A stretch of DNA of 64,000 nucleotides from Pseudovibrio sp. Tun.PSC04-5.I4 (GTDB lineage: Bacteria; Pseudomonadota; Alphaproteobacteria; Rhizobiales; Stappiaceae): the NCBI RefSeq assembly GCF_900104145.1, contig NZ_FNLB01000008.1, positions 496,001 to 560,000 of the forward strand. The letters run 5' to 3'. Under the pieces are notes generated by a model. That model was not told the DNA's origin, searched no databases, and was given only the letters and a program-made list of their open reading frames with translations. Positions 24,581 to 33,139 of the stretch are shown piece by piece (the stretch's first letter is position 1; each line of letters starts with the position of its first letter). The translations under genes and the position numbers were made by a program.

Positions 24581-26878
24581 TTAAAGGTGTTTAAGTTGAC
24601 CCTGCGCAAAACGCTCAACGACAGTTATCGCTTCCCGAGCGGCTTCAACGATGTCTTCCGCTTTGTGCGGAGGATCGTCGAACTTCCCTCCGTGCGACAA
24701 GTCGTTGATGAGCACACTTTTTAGTTCGATCTCGCACTCGTCTATTAGAAACTCGAAGAATGCTCCAAAATCGGCAACATCCGGTCGGCAGAACTTCCAC
24801 ATGCTTTCTACGACGGAGCGAATGGAGTTTGGTGTCATGAAATCCGGTTCGACATCCCCTACACTTACATCATGAACATGTTTGAGTTGTTGCTGGTGGG
24901 GCGAAGCAAAGCCTTTTTGGCTGGCCAGCGTGTGTTGTGTCGCTCCGGGTACAAGCTGGAAAAGCCCGGATTTTGGTATCGCGCTATTACTGCTCGCGAC
25001 ATTATAAAAGTAGTTGTTGTGGGTGAGAACCAGCATTCGAGGACGCGGGTTTCCAGATTTGGGATTGAATTCTATTTCGCCTGCGGCACCAATTCTCAAT
25101 AATTTGAGAGTTTGAACGATTGCATACACATAGTCGAACGACATGGAGTTCACTGGATCATCGAAGACAAAGTAGAGCCTAGCATAGTCCTCGTTGCTAG
25201 TTACTTTTAGATGACATTGCGCGATGAAGTAGCAGAACGCCATGACCGCCTTTTCACCATCACTTAGTGTCCGATCCCCGCCTCGTGCCATATTTTTTTG
25301 CTCACGTAGGACTTTGAATTCGTTCGGATCAAATGTGTATTTGGCGCCAAAAAGCCGTTTTAATAGTATCTTGAAAGTTTCTGCAACGCGAGTACGTGCA
25401 TCTGCCTTGTCCCCTTGCGTTCGGCGCAACTCGTCGATTTCTCCCTGCAGTGTTTGAACCTGCTTAGTGAGGGATCGGATGCTCTCGATGTCCGAGGAAT
25501 GATCATTGCAATACTTGCTAAGAAACGCCCCGCATGCGTTATTCTGGATAGACTTACGCTCATTGGAGGAGTTGTTGACCAAACTAGCCAAATCTTTGAA
25601 TAGCTTCCCGTTGCGCTCTACGGTTTTGACGAACTCATCGTATTCGAATGCAGCGCTGTCAACAGGCCCTTCTTGAGGAGTTTCTAAGCTCTGCTGTTTA
25701 GATTTCAGAGCTTCCAATATGGCTTCAAGGTTGGCGTCAACTGCTTCTAGTGCAGCGCTTTCGTCTTCCGTCTTCTTTTCTTGAACTGATGGAAAGAACG
25801 CCTTGAGCTCATCAAAAGCCGATTTCGCCCTCAGGTATTTACCTTTCCATTTTTCCACTTTCGATCGCGCCGCACTCACGTCCTTTACAAGGGACATGAG
25901 TGCATCTTTCTCCCTAGCCTCGGCGTCTTCGAAGTATTCTTGGTACTTGGAGAGCGCAAATTGGGCCGCCTGTGTCAGACTTTGCGTGCAGAACGGGCAG
26001 TCTTTGGGGCTGGCGGGTGCCAGTTTGAGGCCTGAGCGAAAGAAGTCAGGGTCTTCCGCGATCTTTAGCTTTACCTCCTCGGCAACGCTTGACGGAGATG
26101 TGACTCTGGCTAAGGCTGAATTCAAAATTTCCCAATCCAAGCCGAGCCCATTGGGTGCGGTTGCTGTAGGCAAATTGGGGTCATTTGGGAGCGACTTGAA
26201 TTTGTTGAAACTCGCTAGGAGTTGGCTCAAACTATGATCCAAGCTCTCCGCTGAAAATGGCGATGCCTCAAAATACACATTAGTGCTCAGTGTTCGAAAT
26301 CTACCGAGAGAAGCATTGATCTGGAAATCCTTCTGGAGCTTATTCTTTTGACTTGCAAAGGCTTCATCAAGAGTCTTTCGGCTTGTGGCCAATTTCTCTT
26401 TCACCGAAACACTTTCGCTCTCTTTTTCATCAAGGGTGAGATTTTCTTGACCAATAATAATTTCGTGCGCGATTTCACCATCCAATTCAAAAGATTTCTG
26501 CCGGAGGTGAAAGTCTACATAGTCTTCGGAGAAGACATGAAAAATATACTGAGGAACGGAGAAGCTCACGGTCTTGCTGGCGCGGTTCAAGTCTATGCTG
26601 CCAATACACGCATCATCTTCAAAGAGTTGGAACGTTCCCTGCTTTGTTGATGATTCTTCAGAGACAAGAAGATCAGGCATGTTTTGCGGTAAGACACCTT
26701 CCAACGCGCTTTCATCCAATAGCCGAAGCGACCGCGCCAAGAATGACTTTCCAGTGCCGTTGCGAGCGAAAATCAGATTCTGTTTGTTTTTGGATAGTGT
26801 GGCATCCAGATACATAATTGGGCCGATGTGGCGAGCGGATATCTTCAAAAAGGGCTTTGGAGTAGCCGGAACATTCAT
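24581..26878 (-). CDS. RloC/PrrC-like AAA ATPase, candidate anticodon nuclease
   Basis: This 765-residue ABC-type ATPase is split by coiled coil. Walker A is at residues 38-45 (ARNGTGKS), the signature LSDGE at 538-542 and Walker B LYFVFDDP at 568-575. A CPFC pair at 294-297 lies between coiled-coil stretches, like the zinc hook of RloC. The C-terminal segment has Arg687, Glu691 (RSVVE) and His729 (LINDLSHG), spaced like the Arg/Glu/His catalytic triad of PrrC-type anticodon nucleases. RloC/PrrC cut tRNA anticodons on phage infection or DNA damage. No restriction-modification genes sit next to it, which fits RloC better than PrrC. Start ATG 26878; GTG 26893 is possible. Nuclease activity is inferred. 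Confidence 0.8.
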   Translation of the reverse strand: MNVPATPKPFLKISARHIGPIMYLDATLSKNKQNLIFARNGTGKSFLARSLRLLDESALEGVLPQNMPDLLVSEESSTKQGTFQLFEDDACIGSIDLNRASKTVSFSVPQYIFHVFSEDYVDFHLRQKSFELDGEIAHEIIIGQENLTLDEKESESVSVKEKLATSRKTLDEAFASQKNKLQKDFQINASLGRFRTLSTNVYFEASPFSAESLDHSLSQLLASFNKFKSLPNDPNLPTATAPNGLGLDWEILNSALARVTSPSSVAEEVKLKIAEDPDFFRSGLKLAPASPKDCPFCTQSLTQAAQFALSKYQEYFEDAEAREKDALMSLVKDVSAARSKVEKWKGKYLRAKSAFDELKAFFPSVQEKKTEDESAALEAVDANLEAILEALKSKQQSLETPQEGPVDSAAFEYDEFVKTVERNGKLFKDLASLVNNSSNERKSIQNNACGAFLSKYCNDHSSDIESIRSLTKQVQTLQGEIDELRRTQGDKADARTRVAETFKILLKRLFGAKYTFDPNEFKVLREQKNMARGGDRTLSDGEKAVMAFCYFIAQCHLKVTSNEDYARLYFVFDDPVNSMSFDYVYAIVQTLKLLRIGAAGEIEFNPKSGNPRPRMLVLTHNNYFYNVASSNSAIPKSGLFQLVPGATQHTLASQKGFASPHQQQLKHVHDVSVGDVEPDFMTPNSIRSVVESMWKFCRPDVADFGAFFEFLIDECEIELKSVLINDLSHGGKFDDPPHKAEDIVEAAREAITVVERFAQGQLKHL

Positions 26879-27292
26879 TACGTTAAATCTCACTTCAGGG
26901 CGCGCAACTCATAGGCGATTTGAAAGGCAGAATAACACCCCTAAGTAGTGTAGTGAAGCTCATTTCCGAAATACCGGATTGGAATGGCCACTCTCAAGAT
27001 GTGACACGACGTATATGCTCGTGCGTCGAATGTCGGCTTTCCGCCCACAGCGACAAACTGAATGGGATCGACCTGCGGTTGAAACCTCCCTCTGGCTGGG
27101 TGTGCCCCAAGCTAGGGCCAATGTCAGCATTGGTCACTGAGCAACAATGATGCATCCGCGAAGGTCGGGTGTCTGATGGTGATCTGCAGTGGGCTCATCC
27201 AACACTCGTAACTGTCGAGGCATGACCGGCAAGAACTGGTATGATTTTACTAGATCTGTAAAGAATACTCCCTCACTCATTATGTGGCTTAA
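26879..27292. other. non-coding region with R2 repeat
   Basis: This is ~410 bp between the RloC-like gene and vapC. It contains repeat R2 (27063-27150). No supported gene. Confidence 0.5.
27063..27150 (+). repeat. dispersed repeat R2, copy 1
   Basis: A degenerate ~85-bp sequence shared with 47450-47530 and 60095-60172. The shared core reads GATCGACCTG, GTTGAAACCTC, TCTGGCTG and TTGGTCAC, in the same order and orientation. Confidence 0.6.
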
Positions 27293-27730
27293 TCACTCTT
27301 CATCCCCCGTGTTTGCAGTGATCTTCCACGGATTAACAAGCATCACACCGGTTTGAGCAAAATCAGAGGTATTGCGGGTCACAAGCTGCATTCCATGAAC
27401 CAGAGCGGTTGCTGCAATCAAAGCATCACGCCCGCTCTTGGGGACATGGAGCTGAGCACAGCACTGAGCAACCCGCATATCTACGGGCAGAACCCTGTCA
27501 CAGAATTCCGGCAAAACCTTTTGTCCAAACCAGGACCGCAGGATCTCCCCTTGTACCGGATCTTTACGTTCCAGTCGCAGGATCCCCATTTCAAGTTCCA
27601 TCACCGTTATTGCAGAAATATGCAGATCATTCGCCTCTACGGTTTCACACCAGGCCGCTACATTTGCATCCGCTTTGCCAGCCCCAACCTTACGCAGTTC
27701 ACTGACAACATTGGTATCAAGCAACAACAT
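27293..27730 (-). CDS. vapC: VapC-family PIN-domain toxin
   Basis: This 145-residue PIN-domain ribonuclease has the acidic residues in their usual places: LLLDTNVVSELRK (first Asp), ITVMELEMGI (Glu), KSGRDALIAATALVHG (Asp) and VTRNTSDF (last Asp/Asn pair). VapC/FitB-type toxins cleave tRNA or mRNA. ATG 27730 overlaps the antitoxin stop as TGATG. It lacks an obvious transmembrane or extra domain and has the normal family length. Confidence 0.92.
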   Translation of the reverse strand: MLLLDTNVVSELRKVGAGKADANVAAWCETVEANDLHISAITVMELEMGILRLERKDPVQGEILRSWFGQKVLPEFCDRVLPVDMRVAQCCAQLHVPKSGRDALIAATALVHGMQLVTRNTSDFAQTGVMLVNPWKITANTGDEE

Positions 27731-27984
27731 CAAATCAGATCCACGCGCTTACTGGTGATTTCAGATTTCGGAAGATCCAGCTCAATATCTGCGGCTTCTG
27801 GCATCGCCAGTGCAGTCGCTATATTTCTGCGTTTATTGGTCAGGCGCTTGTAATCATCAAAAGACAAAAGCACCTGAGAAGGTTTGCCTCTGTCGGTGAT
27901 TATGACAGGCCCTTTCTGGCTCGCTCGCTTGGCCTTGCCTATGTCTTGATTAAATTCCCTGCTGGATATGTTTGTGATCGGCAT
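27730..27984 (-). CDS. Phd/YefM-type antitoxin for VapC
   Basis: This 84-residue antitoxin has the Phd/YefM N-terminal DNA-binding fold (ISSREFNQDIGKAKRA, then GPVIITDRGKPSQVLLSFDD). The C-terminal tail is toxin-binding, with acidic ELDLPKSE. ATG 27984 is chosen because GGAGG precedes it by 6 nt. Together with VapC it forms a stability module, and it probably represses its own promoter through the inverted repeat just upstream. Confidence 0.9.
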   Translation of the reverse strand: MPITNISSREFNQDIGKAKRASQKGPVIITDRGKPSQVLLSFDDYKRLTNKRRNIATALAMPEAADIELDLPKSEITSKRVDLI

Positions 27985-28001
27985 CAGGTCCTCCATAGAT
28001 T

Positions 28002-28021
28002 ATGTAGATACATTACTACAT
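28002..28021 (-). promoter_or_regulatory. operator of phd-vapC
   Basis: ATGTAG (28002-28007) and CTACAT (28016-28021) form a 6-bp inverted repeat 17 bp before the antitoxin start, a typical autoregulation site. Confidence 0.55.
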
Positions 28022-28291
28022 TTCTTCTAAAGGCACAAACGGCAAGCCACTTAAGGGTTGCTGGCAAGGGCTTGCCTCTCATCTTTTTCGTCTCTTCTTT
28101 GCCGTTCAAATCCGCCTCCCCAAAGTCTGCGCATGACATCATGAGGAGACACCAGCTCATACAGAGCTGGCAACACCTCGCCGGGAGGCGAACCAATTTG
28201 TCGGAACGACAAACAGGATGAGCAAAGCGTTGAGCACCGCAGGTGCGAATAAGTCTGCTTGAAACGTGGTCTGGACCACTTTCACCATCCT
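28022..28291. other. non-coding region, left part of a 1.2-kb gene desert
   Basis: No supported gene. From here to 29260 the DNA is non-coding and dominated by palindromes and short repeats, listed separately. Open frames in this stretch have implausible composition. Confidence 0.5.
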
Positions 28292-28381
28292 GCCATCTCA
28301 TGCCAACTTAAGCCATCTCCCGCCATCTCACGCCATCTCGCGCCATCTCGCGCCATCTCGCGCCATCTCGTGCCATCTCAA
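28292..28381 (+). repeat. 10-bp tandem repeat array
   Basis: Nine consecutive 10-bp units, eight of them containing GCCATCTC (consensus GCCATCTCGC); four adjacent units are nearly identical. A further GCCATCTC lies at 28404. One unit equals one DNA turn, so all sites face the same side. This would suit an iteron-like or centromere-like protein-binding array. Confidence 0.85.
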
Positions 28382-28709
28382 GCCAGAAAATAACGGTGGC
28401 ATGTGCCATCTCATGCCACTGAATTGTGCGGCACGTGTCAAAATTCAGTCCGATCATGGATATTTCCTTCAAAATGCGCACTCCCACCGTATCCAAACCA
28501 TGCAAAAGACGTCAGAAACGAGAAAAGTTCTGGACGATTTCTCGGGGCTAAAACAGGCGGTTTGATCTGCAGCGCTGCATTACTCAGTGGGAGGACAGCG
28601 CAAATATCATTTCCTCAGAAATAGCAAAACCCGCTTCGCGAGCAACGCTCGCATGAGAGGCGCGGGGTGCTGTGCGAGCTGCAAGCGAGCCAACGCTGCG
28701 CGCCGAGGC

Positions 28710-28796
28710 GGCCTTGATCAGGCAAGCTGAGTGTTTGGGCATCGTGTCTCCTGCAAGGAGCCGATACCCAAACGCGATGTTTGCCTGATCAAGGCC
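28710..28796. repeat. long cruciform hairpin 1
   Basis: GGCCTTGATCAGGCAA (28710-28725) pairs perfectly with 28781-28796. Inside, 28733-28744 pairs with 28762-28773 (one mismatch), and CTCCT/AGGAG closes the tip. The result is an 87-nt, multi-stem hairpin. Confidence 0.8.
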
Positions 28797-28807
28797 AGAA
28801 TAAAAGT

Positions 28808-28880
28808 GCTTGCTTTGAGCGCTTCCAGGGCGCGGTGTGATCGGCAGATCGCCCGTGACCTGGAAGCGCTCAAAGCAAGC
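28808..28880. repeat. long cruciform hairpin 2 (22-bp perfect stem)
   Basis: A perfect 22-bp inverted repeat: 28808-28829 pairs with 28859-28880 around a 29-nt loop that itself contains GATCGGCAGATC. It starts 12 bp after hairpin 1. It has no terminator-like T tract. Confidence 0.85.
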
Positions 28881-28951
28881 CCCATATCACAGCAGATTTT
28901 CAAAGCCGAGGTATTTGATTTTTAGGAAATTTCGGAGTATTATACCGGAGA

Positions 28952-28975
28952 GGAAGGGAACCTAAGTCCCCTTCC
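28952..28975. terminator. hairpin GGAAGGG/CCCTTCC
   Basis: A 7-bp stem followed on the + strand by CTTTA. It could be a weak terminator. No gene ends close by. Confidence 0.3.
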
Positions 28976-29260
28976 CTTTACTTACGCTATGAAATTGACT
29001 CGAACTGACAGTGTCCAGCTGCTTCGAGTCTTTTTCATTTTAAGCGTGATCGAAAATGGAATGAACCACATTTCATCACTCTCCGGTTTCAGAGCAAGGC
29101 TGTTGCCTCAGTCGGGAGAGCCTATCTTTCCCGATGCGCTGGCTGGCTCAGCGCCGCTGCTTTTGCCCTAAAACTTTCAATTCCTTTTAGCAGATGCACC
29201 CCGTGGTTGCTATGAGCAATGCACTCTGCCTTTCAGTGATCCCGTTGTTTTGCTGCGATT

Positions 29261-29941
29261 TCAGAACGCAGCAGATTTAACGTCTTGGCGTTCAATCTGC
29301 TCGTATTTGAACCGCTTTCCGGTCCAGTCCATAGCCTGAAGGCTCCACGACCCATCCTTCCCGAGGCGGTTAGACATTTCGGCTATCACCTCGGTAAATT
29401 CTTCGGCTTGAATGAAGACGAGATTACCAGCGTATTCGGGTGAGACCATCACATCACTTACCCGACTGATAAGGCAAGCGAACTCACACAGGCCCGGATC
29501 AATGTCGTGCTGACAGAAATAATCGTGCTCGTTGTCTTCAGCTTCACACCGGTGCTTGTAGGTGTTGCCGGTCCAGTCCCGTGCATTTACCGACCATGAG
29601 TAATCACAGTGGTAACGCTCAGACAGGATCGCAATCACTTGTTCAAAGGTCTTCGCTTCAATGATTTCCTGATAGTCAAGATCGGCTTCCGCGTTCCATC
29701 CCTCACAGTGTGTCCCGCTGATCGTGCAGGCGAACTCACCTTCTGATAGGTCCGCTTCCAGCCGTTGGAATGTCTCAAACTCATCATCAAAGTCATCTTC
29801 CTGCGGTGCTTCTGCATCTAGCATCTGAGAGCACAATACCGCTTCAGGATCATGCTGTGCAGCTAAAAGAGTTTCCTCTTCCTTGAAGGAGGTGCCACCA
29901 AGGAGGGTCTTCAGGGAGTTCAAAAGGTTACGAAGTGACAT
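29261..29941 (-). CDS. acidic plasmid protein with internal duplication, function unknown
   Basis: This 226-residue acidic protein is not recognised. It contains two copies of a ~60-residue unit (about residues 69-130 and 153-213). Each begins EFAC-IS, continues with a Glu-rich helix (AKTFEQVIAILSERY / AEEFTEVIAEMSNRL) and ends in a W-S-A-DWTG motif (SWSVNARDWTGNTYK / SWSLQAMDWTGKRFK). The first unit and linker add several Cys/His (HCDY, CQHD). AGGAG precedes ATG 29941 by 8-9 nt. It is the first gene controlled by element A. An acidic, DNA-mimic-like composition in a leading region hints at anti-defence activity, but this is speculation. Confidence 0.7.
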   Translation of the reverse strand: MSLRNLLNSLKTLLGGTSFKEEETLLAAQHDPEAVLCSQMLDAEAPQEDDFDDEFETFQRLEADLSEGEFACTISGTHCEGWNAEADLDYQEIIEAKTFEQVIAILSERYHCDYSWSVNARDWTGNTYKHRCEAEDNEHDYFCQHDIDPGLCEFACLISRVSDVMVSPEYAGNLVFIQAEEFTEVIAEMSNRLGKDGSWSLQAMDWTGKRFKYEQIERQDVKSAAF

Positions 29942-30300
29942 GTGATGTGCTCCTGTCTGGGAAGGTCCGTTTCATTTTCCATGTCTAATAAACGGGTGTG
30001 CGGGAGCTTGTGAGGAGAGAGGCTGTCCATGATCTCCCGCAGTCCAGGGGACGAGGAAGATTGTGGTCAGGGGAGCGACGATCTAGGGCACGTGAGGGCG
30101 CAAGCCCTTGAAGCACTGCATCAGGTTAAAACGACAAGGAAGAATGAGAGAGGCGCGGCTTGCTGGAGGCTGGCATGTGGCCCGTGCGCGGGTCGCTTGC
30201 CAGCTTCCAGCCCTCTTAAGAAAATCATGAGTGAGATGGTTTGTAAGGTCGACGTGGGATCAGCAGATCCCGCGTAGAGCTTGCAAGCCAGCTCGCCCCG
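29942..30300. repeat. structured ~350-bp repeat element, copy A
   Basis: This fills the space upstream of the 29941 gene. On the + strand: stem TGCGGGAG/CTCCCGCA; GGGC-GCAA-GCCC (30096-30107); a long stem 30163-30175 with 30198-30210 capped by CCCG-TGCG-CGGG (30181-30192); and GGGATC-AGCA-GATCCC (30256-30271). These recur in copies B-D with compensating changes. The gene-proximal end carries GGTCCGTTTCATTT and ACGGGTGTGCGGGAG. Confidence 0.85.
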
Positions 30301-30434
30301 CATCTAAAGGAACGCGTGTGGCTCATTCCCTGATTGATGTTTCTGGAGTGTGCAATCCAAATTGAGGCGACGAAGACAGGCTGCTTTTGCCAGTCAAAGA
30401 GTAAAACAAGCAAGACTGTCATCACACAGAGCGG

Positions 30435-30457
30435 AAAGGCGCGGACCCTGCGCCCTT
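30435..30457 (-). terminator. terminator of parB-like gene
   Basis: On the minus strand GGCGC/GCGCC forms a stem (30438-30442 with 30450-30454) followed by TTTCC, about 20 nt after the parB stop. It is GC-rich with a short T tract. Confidence 0.5.
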
Positions 30458-30474
30458 CCCTTGTCATATCCGCC

Positions 30475-32331
30475 TTAAGCGGCGATCTTTTCACTTGCTT
30501 CTTCAATGGTAGCTGGTGCCTGATACTGGGTTTTCAAACACTCAGGCATCCAGTTTGCAATGCGTTCTTTGGCCTCAATAGATAGGCCGTTACGGTCTGC
30601 TTCGTTGTTAAACAGCCCATGAAGGCGGGCCACCTTGTCGCCTTTCTTCATGCTGGCAAATTCTGCTCCTACTGGTTTGCCGTCAATGTAGCTCTTCACC
30701 TCGTCCAGCTGGCCGGACTTAAGCCGTTTGAAAAACGTACTGTTCGGGGTCCATGTCTTGCGCGGGTCAAGCTCTACTGTGTCGGCCACAAGCTCAACAA
30801 ACGGGACTTGTCCGCCCACACGCGCTGCAAATGAGCACGCTACCGCATTGGTGAGAAGCGTTGCTTTCTCCTGCTCGCTCTTCAGGCGGAATGCAGCAAA
30901 GCTCTGTGCAACGTCTTCCCCATAAATACGGGTCTCATCTGTAGCTGTTAGTTCTTCAGGTAGGTTCTGGCCATGGTCTTCAGCCTCATTGCGCCACGTC
31001 CCAGACTGGATTTTACAAGGCAAGTCGCCTTCATAGCTTTTCGTGATCATCGCGAAAATCGCAATGTCTTTGGCAAGCTCTGGATCACCTAAAATTGCTT
31101 CTTGCATGGCACCGGTACGGATGGCGTTCATATCTTCAATCAGGGCTTGCGAGTACTCTTTGCTTTCCGGCTCATTTGAGTTGCCTGCAACGTCTTTAGG
31201 CTCCTTCAGCACACCGGTTTCAACCGCTGCGGCCTGATCCTGCTCCGCAACATAACCTTTTTCTATGCGCAGCTCTCCATGATAGCCAATCGCGATAAAG
31301 ACACCGGCAACGCTCTTTTGAGCGGGGAGAAATTGAAGCTCACAGAACGTTTCCAATTCCTCAAGCTCTTCTGATGTTGCCCGCTCCTCATTCTCAGCAT
31401 CAATAAGAGCCTGTCTGCGCTCTTCCTGTTCCTCGGTTAAGCGCACATCTTCAGCAAATAGACGCGTGAGCCTCTGGCGCTCGCAAATCTCCGGTAGGTC
31501 AATACTGGCGCTGGCCCACTTCCAGCCCTGTGCAAGTTGCTTCTGGCGGATCGCTTCAAGCTTATCAATGGCGAGCTGTTCCAATAGGTCGCTGTCCAGA
31601 TAATAAGCATCCTCCCCAAACAGGTCTTCGCGGATTGCTCCCCCTGCTGCTTCATACGCCTCTCGCCCAACAAACACCGCTCGGCTGTCGTTAGCCTCTC
31701 CAACCTCATCCATAAGACTGCGTTTGATCGTGTGAAGCTGATCCCCATTCCATTGCCCATTCAAGCGGCCAAACACTTCCGCTTGCTTTTCCTGATCGCT
31801 GGAAACCGTATAAGCCGCCGCGATATCAAGCGTAATCTTTTCAGCTTCCAGCGCGTCAAGGATGCACTGCGCAAGTCCAGCAAGGCGCAAGCGTCCTTTG
31901 ACATGGCGCACGGTCTGGGCAAAAGCGATGGCAATCTTTTCAGGTGCATGGCCTTTTGCCTCCATCACGCCATAGGCTTTAATCTCTTCTGCTGGATTGA
32001 GGTCTTTACGGGCGGTGTTTTCTGCATTGGCCCACTCAATTGCCTGTTCCTCGGTCGCTGCAAGGCGCACAGGAACGGCGTAGTTTGGAAGGATATCCTT
32101 GCTCTCCTGCAGGACTTGCAAGGCACGAAGGCGGCGACCTCCTGCAACGATCCCGATGCTATCCCCTTCAGGGTACCCGACAAGGTTCTGAATCAAGCCG
32201 CACGCCTTGATAGACTGGGCCAGCATTTCAATCTCGCTGTGGTCTACGTTCTGGCGAGGGTTGAGCGCTGACAGGGTGAGCTTGGATACTGGTACGTTGG
32301 AAAGCAGCTTTGTATTTGCGGTCTTGGTCAT
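30475..32331 (-). CDS. ParB/Srx-domain protein, large plasmid type
   Basis: This 618-residue protein has an N-terminal ParB/Spo0J nuclease-like fold. VSKLTLSALNPRQN begins it, IVAGGRRLRALQVL (~residues 60-73) is the phosphate-binding box, and ENTARKDLNPAEEIKAY (~108-124) is the conserved follow-on. A helix-turn-helix-like part follows (TVRHVKGRLRLAGLAQCILD). The rest is Glu/Gln-rich and lacks a known domain. No parA is adjacent, so this is not a normal partition operon. Large orphan ParB-like proteins are common in plasmid leading regions and accessory blocks. ATG 32331 has GGAG upstream and lies directly downstream of element B. Confidence 0.85.
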   Translation of the reverse strand: MTKTANTKLLSNVPVSKLTLSALNPRQNVDHSEIEMLAQSIKACGLIQNLVGYPEGDSIGIVAGGRRLRALQVLQESKDILPNYAVPVRLAATEEQAIEWANAENTARKDLNPAEEIKAYGVMEAKGHAPEKIAIAFAQTVRHVKGRLRLAGLAQCILDALEAEKITLDIAAAYTVSSDQEKQAEVFGRLNGQWNGDQLHTIKRSLMDEVGEANDSRAVFVGREAYEAAGGAIREDLFGEDAYYLDSDLLEQLAIDKLEAIRQKQLAQGWKWASASIDLPEICERQRLTRLFAEDVRLTEEQEERRQALIDAENEERATSEELEELETFCELQFLPAQKSVAGVFIAIGYHGELRIEKGYVAEQDQAAAVETGVLKEPKDVAGNSNEPESKEYSQALIEDMNAIRTGAMQEAILGDPELAKDIAIFAMITKSYEGDLPCKIQSGTWRNEAEDHGQNLPEELTATDETRIYGEDVAQSFAAFRLKSEQEKATLLTNAVACSFAARVGGQVPFVELVADTVELDPRKTWTPNSTFFKRLKSGQLDEVKSYIDGKPVGAEFASMKKGDKVARLHGLFNNEADRNGLSIEAKERIANWMPECLKTQYQAPATIEEASEKIAA

Positions 32332-32690
32332 GGTGTCGTCTCCGTCTTGGGAAGGTCCGTTTCATTTTCCTCGCCTAATAAACGGGTGTGCGGGAGCTTG
32401 TGAGGAGGGAGGCTGTCCATGATCTCCCGCAGTCCAGGGGACGAGGAAGATTGTGGTCAGGGGAGCGACGATCTAGGTCACGTGAGGGCGCAAGCCCTTG
32501 TAGCCTCCCCTCAAATGAATACGACAAGAAAGAGTGAGAGAGGCGCGGCTTGCTGGGAGCTGGCATGTGGTGGGTGCGGCCACCGCTTGCCAGCTTCCAG
32601 CCCTCTTAAGAAAACCATGAGTGAGCTGGTTTGAAAGTTCGAAGTGGGATCTGCAGATCCCGCGCAGAGCTTGCAAGCCAGATCGCCCCG
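32332..32690. repeat. structured ~350-bp repeat element, copy B
   Basis: This lies directly upstream of parB. Stems on the + strand: 32389-32396 with 32424-32431; GGGC-GCAA-GCCC 32486-32497; 32553-32565 with 32588-32600, with inner stem GGTGG/CCACC (32569-32573 with 32580-32584); GGGATC-TGCA-GATCCC 32646-32661. It ends with GCTTGCAAGCCAGATCGCCC, the shared right border. Confidence 0.85.
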
Positions 32691-32726
32691 CTTTTAGATC
32701 ACCGGATCTGGAAAGTTAGCCAGTAC

Positions 32727-32748
32727 GAAAAAGGGAGCTTGCGCTCCC
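32727..32748 (-). terminator. rho-independent terminator of the Phd/MazF-like operon
   Basis: On the minus strand GGGAGC-GCAA-GCTCCC is followed by TTTTTC, starting 1-2 nt after the toxin stop codon. Confidence 0.85.
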
Positions 32749-32749
32749 C

Positions 32750-33139
32750 TCACGTACGATGAGTGTTTTGAATTTGTCTTTTTTCTGCTCTTGCATCCTT
32801 CAGGACACGAGCAATTTTGCGCAAGAATTGCTCCGAGAATTGCCCTTGAGGTCTAAGGCTCTCAAAGTCGTATAGCTGACCATCTCGAACGATATTGAAC
32901 TCATCAAGCACAATGAAGGACCGCGTATCAAGATTAGCTCTCTTACGCTCCAAGTCAGGAATTTCGAGGTAGATACGGCCCCGCCCTTCTGGTTCTTGTG
33001 TCGTGCAAGGGAAGAGCGCGAGCTGATCTCTAACCTTGATTACCAAACAGCAAGGGCGGCTCTTGCGTCCCGCTTCTTCTCCGCGCTTGGCTTGGTATGC
33101 CCATAGATAACGATATTGGAAAAGGTCGCCCTGTCTCAT
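32750..33139 (-). CDS. MazF/PemK-like toxin candidate
   Basis: This 129-residue protein begins with a PemK/MazF-like beta strand pattern: GDLFQYRYLWAYQAKRGEE, then GRKSRPCCLVIKVR (the K-RP-VI motif of the family), LALFPCTTQ and later SFIVLDEFNIV. MazF-type toxins are endoribonucleases. The start overlaps the antitoxin stop by one base (TAATG). It is somewhat longer than classical MazF (about 110). The C-terminal helix with FSEQFLRKIARVLK is also typical. Confidence 0.75.
   Translation of the reverse strand: MRQGDLFQYRYLWAYQAKRGEEAGRKSRPCCLVIKVRDQLALFPCTTQEPEGRGRIYLEIPDLERKRANLDTRSFIVLDEFNIVRDGQLYDFESLRPQGQFSEQFLRKIARVLKDARAEKRQIQNTHRT

Noticed and set aside
28292..28381. CRISPR array
   Set aside because: Units are 10 bp, contiguous and without spacers; no cas genes are present.
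28308..28505. Minus-strand frame with repeated Arg-Trp-Arg-Glu-Met-Ala units
   Set aside because: It is only a translation of the 10-bp tandem repeats and has no start context.
30475..32331. ParB-like gene as part of a parAB partition operon
   Set aside because: No parA is adjacent; the only ParA-superfamily protein (21055-21780) matches TraL and lies in the tra operon.
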